Notes: a model not told the origin generated them from the sequence alone. 64,000 nucleotides of DNA from Kuschelorhynchus macadamiae (GCA_030620095.1 JAUTXW010003824.1:124001-188000); one strand, 5' to 3'; numbered from the stretch's first letter, positions 24,680 through 36,999 are shown. Translations and numbers: made by a program.

Positions 24680-25530
24680 CTGGTACTAATTCAAGATGGC
24701 CGAACAAAATGGCGGCTAAATAAAATGTTTGTAATCGTGAAAAAAATCGCTCTTTCAGGTTTAATATATCTTCCAGTTTTAGCATTCCTAGACGGCAAAA
24801 AATGTGTTTTGTCAATTCCGTCGGTCCGTCTGTGGGTTCGCAACATTGCTTAAAAACTACTTACCCGATTGACAAATTTTGATCCAAAAATAAGGATCAT
24901 ATGGGATGATCTAGTAATATTTTGGTAAAAATCTAATATGGTGAAACAAAATGGCGCAGATTGACTTCGAAGTTTAGTCAAAAATTAAGGCTCATATGGA
25001 GATGATCTGGTAATATTTTGGTAAAAATCCAATCTGGCGGAACAGTGTTAAAATAATTACTACTAAAAAACTAATTATCCAATTTAAGTTTACATAGGAA
25101 TGAACTGGTAACACTTTGATGTAAATTCAATATTGCAAACAAAACACAATACTACTTATTAAATTAATTTCAACTCGTGTGCAAGAACTAAGCCAGATAT
25201 AGAGATAAAATGGTAAAGCTGTGGTACGAATTCAATGTTACATATCAAAATGGCTGTATGTGTCAACGTAAAAACTACTTATTAGGTTTATTTTAAATTA
25301 TGCCCAAAAGTCCATTGTTACATAGGTAGAAAGAAACTGGTAAAATATTGATAGGAATCCATTATGATGGAACAAAATGGCGTAAATAATTTTTTTTGAA
25401 AAAACAGTATATTTAACACATATAAGTATACTGGACTATATACTGAACAAAATTGGATCACACTTCACTATTCCTAACAAATGGAAAAAAATCGTAACGA
25501 GGGAAGTTCGGGATAAAGGAAATTTATCGA
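24680..25530 (-). repeat. Family A repeats, reverse orientation
   Basis: At least five units of AACAAAATGGCG plus ACTTATCCGATTGAC-like sequence, for example at 24690, 24860-24960, 25060 and 25370. The terminal 25400-25530 part is the reverse complement of 14885-15010, so the tract is the mirror partner of the repeats inside intron 1 of copy A. Confidence 0.75.
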
Positions 25531-26616
25531 TTTTTTTCTTTCTGGCGTGGTTACTTTAGAAAATAAGTTTAACATTTTATGGCAAATGGAAGTAACTCCA
25601 ACGAAAAACTGCGCATTTTACACTATAGAACGAATACGAGTTTAAACCAAACGGTTTGATTCGTTCGTTTAAAACCATGTAAAATAACCAAAGTGTGTGG
25701 GTTTTATTCATATATAAGTACAATTTATGCAACTACACAGTTCTTTTGGAGTAGTATCTGCTAATTAATCCATTATGCGCTTAAAGTTTATCCAAAACGC
25801 GATTTAACAGAGCAGGAAATGCTTAATAGATGAAGAACTCAAGGGTGGATACGTCAGAGGCTTAATGTGAATACCCGGCATAAACGTTAACGTATGCTGA
25901 CTTCAAGAATCAGGACAGGTTACCAGATACCAGTCTAAGGGTTGGCACCTCAGCAGGGGACCACTTTTTTGTGATGTCGATCCAGTTCATGTAAGTAGCG
26001 ATTTTGTAAAAAGTCTCCTCACCAGAGAGTTGTCAGATCAGTATTAACGGGTCACAAGGAGAAAATCTTATGTTAGACAGAGATCATATAAACTGGATAT
26101 AAGATAAATGATTAAAGAGAACATATGCAATCGTCGAGGTAATAAGTCCAACTGCTCAACGATGTATTGAGTTAGTTTTGGTACCTCACACCTTTCTATT
26201 GAATCAAATTTCTGTTTATGCATTAAAATGCGGGCCCTCATTTGCAGATGTTCGGGAATATTTGAAGGAAGTGAGAATTTAAACTGCTAGAATAACATAA
26301 AACGTATTTAGGACAATATGGAAAAAATCCTAAATTTCTTGGAAAATCGTTAAATGACCCGGAGTTCGTTAGAACTGCCCTATAGGTATAAAAATCACTT
26401 TAATTTATATTTTTATATTTAAATGTGTAGTATTTGGTTTTCCCCCCTTTGTCTTCTTCATATTTTCTTCATTCTTATAGCCCCATGCTCTTGTATTTTC
26501 TAATTTGAAATCTATATTGCTGCTCCGTGCAAATGCCTGGGTTTAAATAAGAAAGATTTTTAATTTGAAAAAAAAATTGTTAAACAAAAAACATATTTCT
26601 TTTTTAATACCGTTTA
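25531..26616. other. Intergenic, nothing recognised
   Basis: The 3' flank of amine oxidase copy B (minus strand). An ATTAAA that could serve as poly(A) signal lies just after the stop, at about 26603-26608 on the minus strand. I see no other gene or repeat signal. Confidence 0.4.
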
Positions 26617-26863
26617 TTATTTATTTTTATAAAACTGTATAAGTCTTTCAGCTTCTTTATATCCGCTTTCAATAGCACCATGAACTGAGCCGAAAGAGTT
26701 GCCATGCGTTGCCTCTCCAGCAAAAAGTACGGTTGGTGCAGAATTTGCATTCATCAATGGACTTCCAAGAGCTTCCCTAAATGTGCTTTGGTCCGTAGGA
26801 TTGCCCTTTACTGACTCGTAGGAGTATGTTCCTCGAAAGTGGGGATTTGAGTACCAGGTAGAC
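26617..26863 (-). CDS. Amine oxidase copy B, exon 5 (stop)
   Basis: This last exon encodes STWYSNPHFRGTYSYESV, then APTVLFAGEATHGNSFGSVH and GAIESGYKEAERL, ending QFYKNK and TAA. FAGEATH with the following Ser/Val-His-Gly-Ala stretch is the C-terminal flavin-binding motif of polyamine oxidases. The acceptor ATTTTAG is clear. The exon begins with one base that must complete a codon from exon 4, but the apparent exon 4 donor ends in phase 0, so the frame does not join by canonical splicing. Confidence 0.88.
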
Positions 26864-26989
26864 CTAAAATATTAATCAATTAATAAATTGAGAAAAATAG
26901 TAAAGAAAGCAGTGTCTAGATTTAGTTGACATTTGTATAAAATTCATATACACTTAATAAAAACACAGTCCGGAATCAATGTTCAATGT

Positions 26990-27785
26990 ACCGGGTGATC
27001 TCTTATATATATTATTTACGAAGATAGCAAAAAACTTCAAATACAAAAGTTTCAGGGTTTTTCACAGAATTTTTATAATATGATATCAGAAAAAACAATT
27101 GAGCATGGAAAATCAGACTTATTTTACCAAAATGTTGTTTTTTCTTACGGAACCCCCTGTTTATTTTGAACAATTATTGAATGAATTGAAGAATTAGGTC
27201 AATAATTGCAAAAATAAAAAATATCTAGTAGGCTTACAATTTGCTTATGCTAAATTAGTCTCCTTGCTTTGTTTTCATTTAAGCGTTGATGTCGATGGCA
27301 TTTATATGGATACATATGATATTTTTTAACGTTTTATGTATTTTGTTAAAAAGTTATCTTGAAAATATAAAAGTATGTCCAAATCCGCTGCTTCATTCAT
27401 ACGTCCGGTTCCCTTTCTTAAATCTCAAGCATTTCCAATTTTTCAGCCTCCGCGAACACCATTTTAGTAAAATACTGTAGACTTAACAGTTAATCTTGCT
27501 AGTATATTGATAACTGTCAAGTATTAAACCAATATATAAGTAAGTCATTTTTGTAAACCCAAGCCTACTAGATATTTTTTATTTTTGCAATTATTGACCT
27601 AATTCTTCAAAATAAACTGTATAAACAAACCATGTTCCATAAGAAAAAACAACATTTTGCTAAATAAGTCTGATTTTTTATGCTCAATTGTTTTTTCTGA
27701 TATATTATAAAAATTCTGTAAAAACCCTAAAATTTTTGTATGTAAAGTTTTTTGCTATCTTCATAAATAACAGAGGTACGGGGGG
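26990..27785. repeat. Inverted repeat (MITE-like) in intron 4 of copy B
   Basis: About 250-bp arms at 26990-27240 and 27540-27785 are reverse complements with scattered changes, for example AGATAGCAAAAAACTT near 27024 and GCCTACTAGATATTTTTTAT near 27562. The 300-bp centre has no recognised coding. A run of ten G follows the right arm near 27780. Confidence 0.75.
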
Positions 27786-28023
27786 GGGGGTGTAAAATAT
27801 AATACATCACCTGTAGAGCTACGGTAACTAATATTGTATATAAGCAAATTTTGTGCCCTAAAAACACTGAAAAACCATATAAAACTCAATATTTTTACAT
27901 AACCTTCTTGTTTCCTCTACACTCCTCATATACTAAACTTGGTATAGGGTACCTATTTTTGAAGGCAAGAAGATGATAAACAACGGGGACAACTGTGAGC
28001 TTTCCTGAAGACAACTAACTTAC

Positions 28024-28236
28024 ATTGTTCAAAATACGAATATTTTCATTAATAATAAATATTATACTATAACCAAAAAATGTTTTGAAAAGATAATTGT
28101 GGCCTCTTAATATTTCTTCCTCTGAGAGCTTTTCAATAGAAGGTACAAATTTACCAGCATACCAGGCTGTTAATACGTTAGGATTGTTTTCTCCTTGAAG
28201 CATGTATGCGAGATTAGTAAGCCATTCCATCTGATT
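28024..28236 (-). CDS. Amine oxidase copy B, exon 4
   Basis: A 213-bp exon, NQMEWLTNLAYMLQGENNPN to NENIRILNN. It matches the part of polyamine oxidases with PNVLTAWYAGKF and the conserved helix EEEILRGHNYLFKTFFGYS. The acceptor is TTTGCAG. The only good donor is GTAAGT at 28023-28018, leaving phase 0. The family usually continues with a short Ile/Arg segment directly into the STW of exon 5. Here the expected phase 2 end is not available, which suggests a small indel near the exon end or an unusual splice. Confidence 0.82.
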
Positions 28237-28239
28237 CTG

Positions 28240-29085
28240 CAAATTTAAAAGGAAATTTCTTCAAATAGCCGTTGAATGCAACACAGTTTCTAGACTGTCA
28301 TACATGGTAAATACTTAAATTCTTCTTACTTTAACTTTAAAAAATACCATTCGTCTTTACCCACCACTTCCCTCGTAGAGAATTTCGTTACATACTTATA
28401 ACAGTCAATATATGCCTATGATTATTTGGTAATAACTTTTTACAAATCTTAAAAACTGTAATTCATTTCAGTTTTTTTTTAGTTTTTAATTTATTTATTA
28501 CCAGTATTAATATTATTATTATTTATTATTATTTCACAACTTTATTTATACAGAATGCCCCAGAATATGTAGGCAATCCCTGAGTTATAAGCAAAAATAA
28601 TGCTAATTTGATATATACAATTTTTGCCTAAACTGCTCACGAACTGAGATATTCGTTCTTAAAATAGAGATCTGGAAGCAAATTTTTCAAATAATTTTGG
28701 TATCTTTTGACGTCATTTCAAAATATTTGGGTGATTGATGTAATAGCTTAAGTTACTTAGGAAAATGTTGAGTCAAAGGAACAGCAACTTTCCTGCACAA
28801 TTTTTATCTGCATAAAGATATTTAAATATATAAAAACATCTTTATTTTTCGTTCAGATATTTTTAAAGATAAAAGGTCCTCCTTATCAGTTTCCAAAAAT
28901 GGACTCGTTTTCGAGAAAAAAGTTTATTTATGAAACACTGCATTTACTAAGTTAAATTGATTTACCTGAAAATTTGCATTGTCGGTAAAGTCCGGTGACT
29001 TCTGATTGACATTGAATAGTGACATATTTTGACAAAAATGCACTTATTAGACATAATGTAATTATTATGCACAAATTTATTGTGT
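28240..29085. other. Intron 3 of copy B, left part
   Basis: AT-rich sequence. Near 28550 the phrase ATACAGAATGCCCCAGAATA resembles a transposon terminus, but no partner was identified. Confidence 0.35.
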
Positions 29086-29089
29086 ATAT

Positions 29090-30150
29090 TGTATTGACAC
29101 TGCTGAGCAAACTATCTTTGTATGGCTTTAGGGGGGTGGTGCTTGAGTGGTTCTTATCCTATCTAACGGACAGGGAACAACTGGTGAAGAGTCGGGATGG
29201 CATGTCTGAAGTTATGACTCTCAAGCATGGCGTCCCACAGGGTTCAGTATTGTTTGTTATGTATATTAGTGATCTGGCTACCCTTGACATTTCTGGACAG
29301 TTTATTTTTTTGCGGATGACACCACGTTTCTTTGGGCAGGTAGAGAAGCCGATGCTTTGGTAAACATGTCTGCTGATGTGGGGAGGATTCAGTTGTGGTC
29401 TGAGACTAATTCCCTTAGTTTCAATATCAACAAGACTAATATAATGACTTTTAAGTTTCATGTAGTTGTAACTCCCATACCCATTTCTAACAAGAGTTCT
29501 ACCAAATTCTTGGGCGTCTGGATAGATGACAGGTTAAAATTTAGTGACCACATCTTAGCACTTAATTCCAAATTTGCTTCAGCTTGCTATGCAGTTCGTG
29601 TAGTTTCACAGGAATTGGGTAGTGCAATCGCAAGAAATGTTTACTTCAGCCTAGTTGAAGCCCAATTTAGATATGGCATTCCTTTCTGGGGATATTGCGT
29701 CCAATATCATCTTAACTCAGTTTGTATGTTGCAAAAAAGAGCAATTCATTATATTTGCCGAGCCAGGGTTAGAGACCATTGCAGACCTTTGTTTTACCAA
29801 GAAAAAATATTATAATTCATTCATAGTCATAAGCGATCCAGGGGCATGAAAATGAGTCACCAGTATGAAATAAGAAATTCTGATAACTTACCCCTACCTA
29901 TTCCTAAATCAGCACTTACCAAGACTATATATTCTTTGAGGGGCTTAAGATGTATAACTACCTTCCGCTACATATCAAACAAATAATGGCCATTACATTA
30001 TTAAGAAAATCATTAAAAAAGATTTTATTAGAAAAACTTTTTATACTTTACAAGAGTTTTACGACACCAACCTGTGATTGTTCAGTTTATTGTACATTGT
30101 CATTTGCTGTTTTTATAAAACTATTATTAGTGTGATTTATTTATTTGAAT
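29090..30150 (+). pseudogene. LINE reverse transcriptase C-terminal half
   Basis: The plus strand begins abruptly in LLSKLSLYGFRG and continues WFLSYLTDREQLV and LKHGVPQGSVLFVMYISDLA, with the usual GPLL after GSVL deleted. A one-base frameshift precedes FFADDTTFLWAG near 29310, so the catalytic Asp pair is still readable. Then come FNINKTNIMTFK and KFLGVWIDDRLKFSDHI, and the C-terminal RYGIPFWG and LQKRAIHYICRA. It is 5' truncated, as is usual for LINE insertions, and lies in intron 3 of amine oxidase copy B, antisense to it. Confidence 0.83.
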
Positions 30151-30474
30151 ATTGTATACTATTTCATTTCTGTATATAATTTTAGCTATATTAGTTTATT
30201 GTTTTTTTATGGATATGCTTGTTCACAAGAGTTTACCTACTCTACAAATAAAGCAATTTTTGACTTTTGACCATAAATCAATAATTTGCAAGAGTCCTAT
30301 AATACCAACTTGTAAATGTTCAATTTATTGTATATTGTTTTAACTGTCTTTATAAAAGTAAAGAAGAGCGTGCTTTCAGTTATTTAAAATAAAGTTTTTT
30401 TTTGGGAAACATAAAAGCATTAAGCATTAAACTATTAAGACCTGATTGCCCATCTTCTTTTGTGTTACCCAAAC

Positions 30475-30625
30475 CTAGCGCGTAATATGTCTCTGAAAAT
30501 TAATTTCCTGGATTCTTATCTGGATTACTCACAGAAAAATTGTGGTGGTGTAAGTGACGAGCAGGTGGAAGGTTCCACCAGGATATTTCAAACACGGAAA
30601 GAAGCGCAAAATGAGTATCTAAACT
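30475..30625 (+). pseudogene. Fragment of a TE-linked conserved insect ORF
   Basis: The sequence NMSLKINFLDSYLDYSQKNC, then GGVSDEQ and, after a one-base frameshift, GRFHQDISNTE resembles a C-terminal segment (MSLKxHFLxSHLDFF...SDEHGERFHQDI) that I know from many repetitive ORFs in insect genomes. Its function is unknown to me. Only this short piece is present. From here to 31640 only AT-rich intron sequence is seen. Confidence 0.4.
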
Positions 30626-31667
30626 TTAGATTCAATGATAAAAATATGTTATTTAAATGCTTTAGTGGAACCAACAATATATTGTTATCTGTATTTTGTA
30701 TGTTCATTGTATATGCCTATAAATTAAAATTTTGTAACAAATAATACAGATTTTTTTTGCGAGCCAACTAAATTCTTTAATAGGTATTTTTTAGTTATTT
30801 TGTTGAAGTTGATTCCAAAAAAATAGGTTTTGTTCAAGAAACAAAAAAAGAAGTTGAAATTTGTTCATCAGTGATATTTATTCAACAAAAAAAATGTATA
30901 AACACAAGTTTTCTTCACCAAATTCTTGTTTCAAGAATATTAGAAATTTTTTAGATTGGCCAATTTGTTTTTTAAATTTTATTTTTTTTTACTTTTAATT
31001 TATGATTTAGATGTTTAGCATATGCCGCTAAACTTTTTGACATATTGGTTTTATCTATTTCTATCTTTTTTGTATTCAAGGAACATCTCTGAGTTTAAAT
31101 ATTCGCCTCTCATTTAAGATAGAAATCTAAACCTAAAAAAATGTCTCTCCTACATTTTAGTAACAAAGGTTTTCTCTCTATATAAAACTTTTGGTTTCAT
31201 ACAATGCGACGCCAGCGTTTTCTAAAATTTAAGACATTCTGTATAAATTAATACAAATTTCTGGTAATTATTTAAGTCCTAGGGAGAATACTAATGAAAC
31301 CTTCTCAAAGACTTTTATGATCGATCAACAAATTAACTGACACTTACTTTGCACTAAAACTTCGTATAAATAGGACTAAATGAAAAGGGTGAAATAAAAA
31401 TTTTATAAAGAAATAAAATCGACTTCAAGAAAATACTAAAAAGTAACAAAATATTTTTTAATGCTAGCTTAAAAATTTGGCTTTAGGTATTAGATATTAA
31501 TACACTCAAATATTTTTTGTAATGTACTTAATAATTATTTGACGCCGACTCCTTAGAGTAAAATTTTCGAGATATAATAAAACATTATTTTTTATTTCTT
31601 AGTGATTTTTTTGACAACGATTTTATTTTGTATGAATATTTCTCTTGTATCTGGGTATACTACCAAC

Positions 31668-32232
31668 CTTTTGAAGCTTCTGTTTGTCTTCCGCCGACCA
31701 AATTAAATTCCATTTTCTTAATTCAGACCACCATTTCTCAGCGAAGTGAATTTTGATTTTAACAGCTGCTCCATATCCAATATTCTGTATGGCTTCTATT
31801 TTTCTATGTGGTAGAGAAGGATTAAATAAATTTTCGTGGGTTGCTTTTAGTACTCCCAGGGATGGCGTGAAAATTATGTGATCGGCCTCATATTTACTAC
31901 CATCTAAGGTGCTGACAGTTGATCCATCACCAGAATACCAATTTGCAATCGATATTACTTCTTTATTAACGACAATCTTGTCATCTATAGGCAATTTGTT
32001 TTCAGAATTAGGGTACTTTTGCCTCATAACGTCCAGAACAGTTTTAAATCCGATACCATTCCAGATTAACTCAGGATATTTTTGACATTGTTTGTACGCT
32101 GATGAGATTTTTACATCGTTTAAATCAAAAGTACCGCTAGCAGCATAGAGCTGATTATTAATCCAGTCGGAATATTCGCCTACAACTTGTTTCTCAGGTG
32201 TGTCTTGGACTGAGTTAAGGATGATCTTAAAT
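31668..32232 (-). CDS. Amine oxidase copy B, exon 3
   Basis: A 565-bp exon from KFKIILNSVQDTPEKQVV to EDKQKLQK, uninterrupted. It includes IWNGIGFKTVLDVMRQKYPN, EADHIIFTPSLGVLK and GYGAAVKIKIHF with the conserved flavin-proximal Lys, then KWW and NLIWS. The acceptor is TTTCAG, and the donor is GTTGGT at 31667-31662, the same weak site as in copy A. The other nearby GT (GTAGTA) would put a stop early in exon 4, so it is rejected. Confidence 0.88.
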
Positions 32233-32851
32233 CTGAAAGCAAAAATTCGAATATAATTTGTGAAAATTGCACATCATATGACCAAAGCAGATATTATATA
32301 ATTTGGGGGAAATTTAAAAAGTTTGCGATTGGAATACCAAGTATAAATAAGACAGATCAAAGGAAACCTATAAAATGTCAATAAAAAACAAAAGCACAAA
32401 GCAAATTCTCAAAAAAATGTATAAATACTGATACTACTAAATTTTTACTGATATGGAACAACAGAACCTTTGCTTGCTTGCTGCTATTAACTTCTCCCAT
32501 CATTCCGCCTGAACAGTGGCGTTTGCGCCTACGTTCGTAGTAATCTATCCTGTGCATTAACTTTCTAACCCAATCTTGAATCGAACAGCTTCTGTGGCTC
32601 AAACTGGTCCTTAAAACTTTCATTAAATTATCTCTCACCTCCCACTCAGAGCTTATCAATGTTCTGTTTCCGCTCCCCTGAGTTTCTCTGACCACAGACT
32701 AACTAGTGTTTCTTGTCCCATTATATAACTGGAAGATGTAGAATCAATGTTATTTTATACTATTTGGCACTGCGACCCCTATCCTTACCAGGTGTTCTAA
32801 TACAATGGCATTCCCAAGAACTGAGAATCTGCTGAATGGCATAAAGTCTGT

Positions 32852-34504
32852 AAACCTTTGAGATATGTCAAAAACTATACAAGCTGGGTAAAAAAGTTTC
32901 ATATAAAAGTTGTATATTTCCTTACGATTAATGATTCAAAAATGTCTTGAAATATACAGGGTGTTTTAAAATCAAGTTACACGCCAAAACTTCAGAATCT
33001 CTAATGGAACACCCTGTATATTATTTCATTTTAGGAATCTACATGAAATTCTGATCATATTTTATTAAGCATACCCTATCCCTAAAGTCAACTATTTTTG
33101 AGATAAAAAAAAATGAGAAAATGAAAATTTGGCTTTAAACAAAATTAACTCATTTCCCTATGCATAATGTAATCTGATGGATTATTTTAGAACTCACATA
33201 GAAACTGTCATATACTGACAATAAACTGTGTCAATTTTTAACATATTGTTGGAGAGTTACTTTTTTCCTGATAAAAATGCTTTCAGAAAGAGAAAGAATA
33301 GATATTCTTATGATGTTTGGATGGGGAGATCGCCAAAGAAATCTTGACGAAGTATGTGAACTTTTTAATAATACGCATCCCGAGCGAGGACAAGCAATTG
33401 CAAAATCCACAGTTAGCAAAATTATCAAAAAATTTCGTGATCATGGTTATGTAAAAGATCTTCCCAGGACAGGTAGGCCAAAACTAGATGATGATATGAA
33501 ATTGAATGTTTTACTCAATTATAACGAAAATCCACATTTACCTACAAGTCAAGTAGCATTAGATTTAAACCTTAGTCAATCATTGGTAAAAAATATTCTG
33601 CACACGGCAAAGTAACATCCCTACAAAATAAGATTAATCCATGAATTAAATGAAGACGACTTTGACCGCCGACTTGAGTTTTGCGAAAGTATGCAAAAGT
33701 GGTGCAACCTGGATCCATTCTTTTGTAGAAATATTTTATTTTCCGATGAAGCCACCTTTTTTCTTAATGGTACTGTCAACCGACAAAACTGTAGATATTG
33801 GTCTACAGAGAATCCCCATTGGGCTCAAGTGGCTCATACGCAATATCCCGAGAAAATCGATGGAATTGGGCTGGAATATTTCAAGATAGAATTATAGGTC
33901 CCTACTTTTTCGACGTAAATTTAACCGGCGAAATTTATCTTGATTTTTTACAACTCGAGTTGATTCCTGCCTTAGCTCAATTGTATCCAGGTAATGAGCC
34001 CGATATGCCTACTGCAGCAATGTGGTTCCAACAAGATGGAGCACCACCTCACTACGCGCTACCTGTTCGGCAGTATCTCAGTGAAATATTTCCTAACAGG
34101 TGGATAGGACGTCGTGGTCCCTACGAATGGCCGGCCAGGTCCCCGGATTTAACTCCCCTAGATTATTTTCTGTGGGGATATTTGAAGAGCAAAGTTTATT
34201 TGAACAGACCTCCTAATATCGATGCGCTGAAAAATCGTATAAGAGATGAAATCCGACAAATCCCATCTACTTTCATTTGAAATCTACAACAAGAGTTCAT
34301 CAATCGATTAGGATATTGTCAGGAAGTGAACGGACAACAGTTCCAGCATTTATTACGTTAAAACGCATCATTTATAATTTTAGACTATCGTTGTTAATCG
34401 TTATTAAAAAAATTTTGTAAAACAGTTTTCTCATTTTTTTATCTCAAAAACAGTTAGGGATAGGGTATGTACCTTGTATAGTTTCTGACATATCTCAAGG
34501 TTTC
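32852..34504 (+). mobile_element. Mariner-like element with interrupted left TIR
   Basis: The termini AAACCTTTGAGATATGTCA (32852) and its complement ending at 34504 are inverted, and inner TIR parts match too: CATACCCTATCCCTAA near 33070 pairs with its complement near 34455. In the right arm the two parts are adjacent; in the left they are about 185 bp apart. The intervening left segment starts and ends with AATATACAGGGTGTT and its complement (32953-33022). The transposase lies between. It sits in intron 2 of amine oxidase copy B, antisense to it. Confidence 0.75.
33277..34361 (+). pseudogene. Mariner-like transposase, lightly damaged
   Basis: About 360 codons. The N-terminus MLSERERIDILMMFGWGD with NLDEVCELFNNTHPER is the DUF4817-like DNA-binding block. 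A second HTH, STVSKIIKKFRDHGYV, is followed by GRPKL. The catalytic residues are in LFSDEATFFLNG, WFQQDGAPPHY and RSPDLTPLDYFLWG. I count 41 residues between the second and the last Asp, so this is a DD41D-type arrangement. Damage seen: a TAA at 33613-33615, one frameshift near 33860 and a TGA at 34278-34280. The rest reads cleanly to QFQHLLR and TAA, so the copy is fairly young. Confidence 0.87.
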
Positions 34505-34599
34505 CAGTTTCCATATATATATATATAAATATATATATGTATATGTATGTATATGAATATAGGAATTTTTTACTGGAAATTCAAAATGAAATATTTTCA

Positions 34600-35830
34600 A
34601 TACGGATGAAGGTTTTTAGTTGAGCCCGATAAGGGCAGCCCCGGACACCAAGCAACCGTCTTATACAGGAGGTTATATAAGAACCTGTTATTTTTTTAGA
34701 AGTTTCTTCGACCAGAATTCTTACTATAGAAGATTTCTCTTTCTCTTTTTGCAACCAAAGTAATCTAGAGCTAGGTACGAAATAACAATTTCTAGCGATT
34801 TTAATATTTTTGCAACAGTCTTATACAGGGGGTTATATAAGACCATGTGTTTCTTCAAAATAATCTAGAGCTAGGTACGAAAAACAATTTCTATTGCTTT
34901 TCAAATTTTTTCTTTGTTTTCGACATACGGGTTTTTTTTCGGAAAATTGATTTTTTATAATAATCTGCTGAACAAAACCAACTTGTGGTAATCACAGGTA
35001 TATCTATCAGAATATGAACAAGGTTGGTACCCTTAAATTTTGCAACATGAATATTGTATACAGGGTTTACCAAAAACCAAAGAGGTGGAAGTTAAATACT
35101 GATTTGTTGGGTTTGGTTTTTTCTATCTATCTTGAATTCGATGTTGCTTCTAATGCCAGTTAATAATGGACCTGTTTACCGAAACAGTTTTTTTTACATT
35201 TAAAATTTGCTCTAGCTCTAAAAATCGCCTTTTATCATTGATATAATTCTCTTTTTCTCAATAAAATGTAGTTTCACATGCTATTTTTGTTAATACAGGC
35301 TTACTTAAACTATTTACCTATCATTTCAAATTAACTGAGAATTTGTCCCAATAATACAGTGGGTAACAAAGGTCTGGAATACGACCTACCTTGCGGAGCA
35401 GAAATTCAACATTGTTGTAGTTTAGAATCTGTAGAGTTTTTGGTGCACCCTGTATACAATATTCATGGTGAAATACTTAAGGTGATAACACTGTTCATAA
35501 TCTGATAGACCAAACTGAATCTGATTGCCATATGTGAGCTTTGTTCAGCAGATCATTTTTAAAAAAATCAATTTTTCGATGTCGGAAAGGAAGAAAAAAT
35601 TTTAAAATAGCTAGAAATTGTTTTTTCGTACCTAGCTCTGGGTTATTTTGGTTGCTCAAAGAGAAAAAAATCTTCCACAGTAAGAGTTTTTGTGGAATCA
35701 ACTTTTCAAAAAAATAAGACTCTGTATAAGACGGTTGCGATGGAGTCCTGAGGCTGTCTTTATCGGGCTGCATACTCTAAGAACTGGTTAAATAAAGGCC
35801 GAAAACTGCAACTCAAAATCGTCATCTGTA
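34600..35830. repeat. Foldback element
   Basis: The left arm (about 34600-35085) and right arm (about 35440-35830) are inverted. Shared landmarks are CAACCGTCTTATACAG, AGAGCTAGGTACGAAA and ATGAATATTGTATACAGGGT near both inner ends. The left arm has an internal duplication of about 130 bp (34660-34790 and 34815-34895) that the right lacks. No coding is seen. It is next to the mariner in intron 2 of copy B. Confidence 0.75.
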
Positions 35831-36305
35831 TTGAAAATATAATATTACATATAATATCACAAAAATAAGTGGTTTAAGTTCATACAGTCCCTCGGGTTAG
35901 ATCAAGAACGTCGGATTCTCGGTCAGTAATTTTTACGAAATCTTTAAGAATGGTGTAATAAAATTAATAACAGTGCCAATAATACTTAGAGTCGTATTTT
36001 GAGAAATCAATATTTATCGTGGGAAATGCCCGTGATGAATCAAACAAAACTTACAGTTATAATATTCTTTGCTATCTATTTTGTTATTGATAAACTAAAT
36101 ATATTTAGATACAGATACATACTGTTTTAGAGGATAACAAAATTAAATAGGCAGATTTTTAAATTGTCTTTCCTGTAGCTTAATAATGAATTAAGTTACC
36201 CCTTCTTGTAAAACACATACATCTCATACATGACATAAAATAGAATAAAATATATACTTGATTATTGAAATTATATCTTAAATAACGATTATCTTCCTTA
36301 CTTAC

Positions 36306-36588
36306 TTAATGCGCAAACATTCCCCCACAGATGTAACATTTTCGCAACCACTTATAGGTTTGTCCCTAGCTGCCAGTGATCCTACAAGTGACGTTAATTT
36401 TTCTCCGATTGTGTCTGTTCTGTCAATGTTTCGATTGGAGTGAAAATATCTTTCTTCACCTGAAGCTGGTTTTAAAACGTCGAAGTCTTTAGTTAAGGAA
36501 TAAACAATGTTATCTTCGTCTCCACAGCAGAACTGTGCACCGAGATCTACGTAGGCATTTCCAAAATAAGTGGTGTTTATTCTTCCCC
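36306..36588 (-). CDS. Amine oxidase copy B, exon 2
   Basis: A 283-bp exon, GGRINTTYFGNAYVDLGAQF to CENVTSVGECLRI. It completes RIGGR, but the pocket box reads GAQFCCG where copy A has GAQFCHG, so the His typical of animal spermine/acetylpolyamine oxidases is Cys. The acceptor is TTTTACAG, the donor GTAAGT. The protein is only about half identical to exon 2 of copy A, far less than exon 1. Confidence 0.9.
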
Positions 36589-36999
36589 CTGTAAAAAAAT
36601 GTTTTAGTTTGGGTGATTGTAGTTAGGGAGGAAATTAGGGTGGTGCCCGGGAGGAGAGATTTTCCCCTCGAAGCATTTTAACAACACTATGTAACATATT
36701 TCTTCAAAAATGTTGTTCCTGTGTTCAACATGTGTTTTCCCGATTTATTTTGACTCACAAATATAAAAAAACTTTAGTTTTCTACAGAAACTTTGCTTTT
36801 GAGATCAGGACATCGACTTTACAAAATTTGGTCTGTTTCAAAATCAGTGAATTTACGTCTTTTCCCTTTACTTCATTCCAAGCTGAAAATATGAACGTGT
36901 ACTGCAACTTCGGATAACTTTCAGAACGCACTACTACTAATGTCACCCACTTAATAGTTTTAAGTCAGTGGTCATTTCACTTCAACTTAGCTCTTGTTT

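Noticed and set aside
31662..31667. Alternative donor GTAGTA four bases further in exon 3 of copy B
   Set aside because: It would change the frame and create a stop within the first codons of exon 4.
32378..32695. A 105-codon minus-strand frame
   Set aside because: No recognised relative and no splice or promoter context; it lies in an intron of copy B with transposon sequence beside it.
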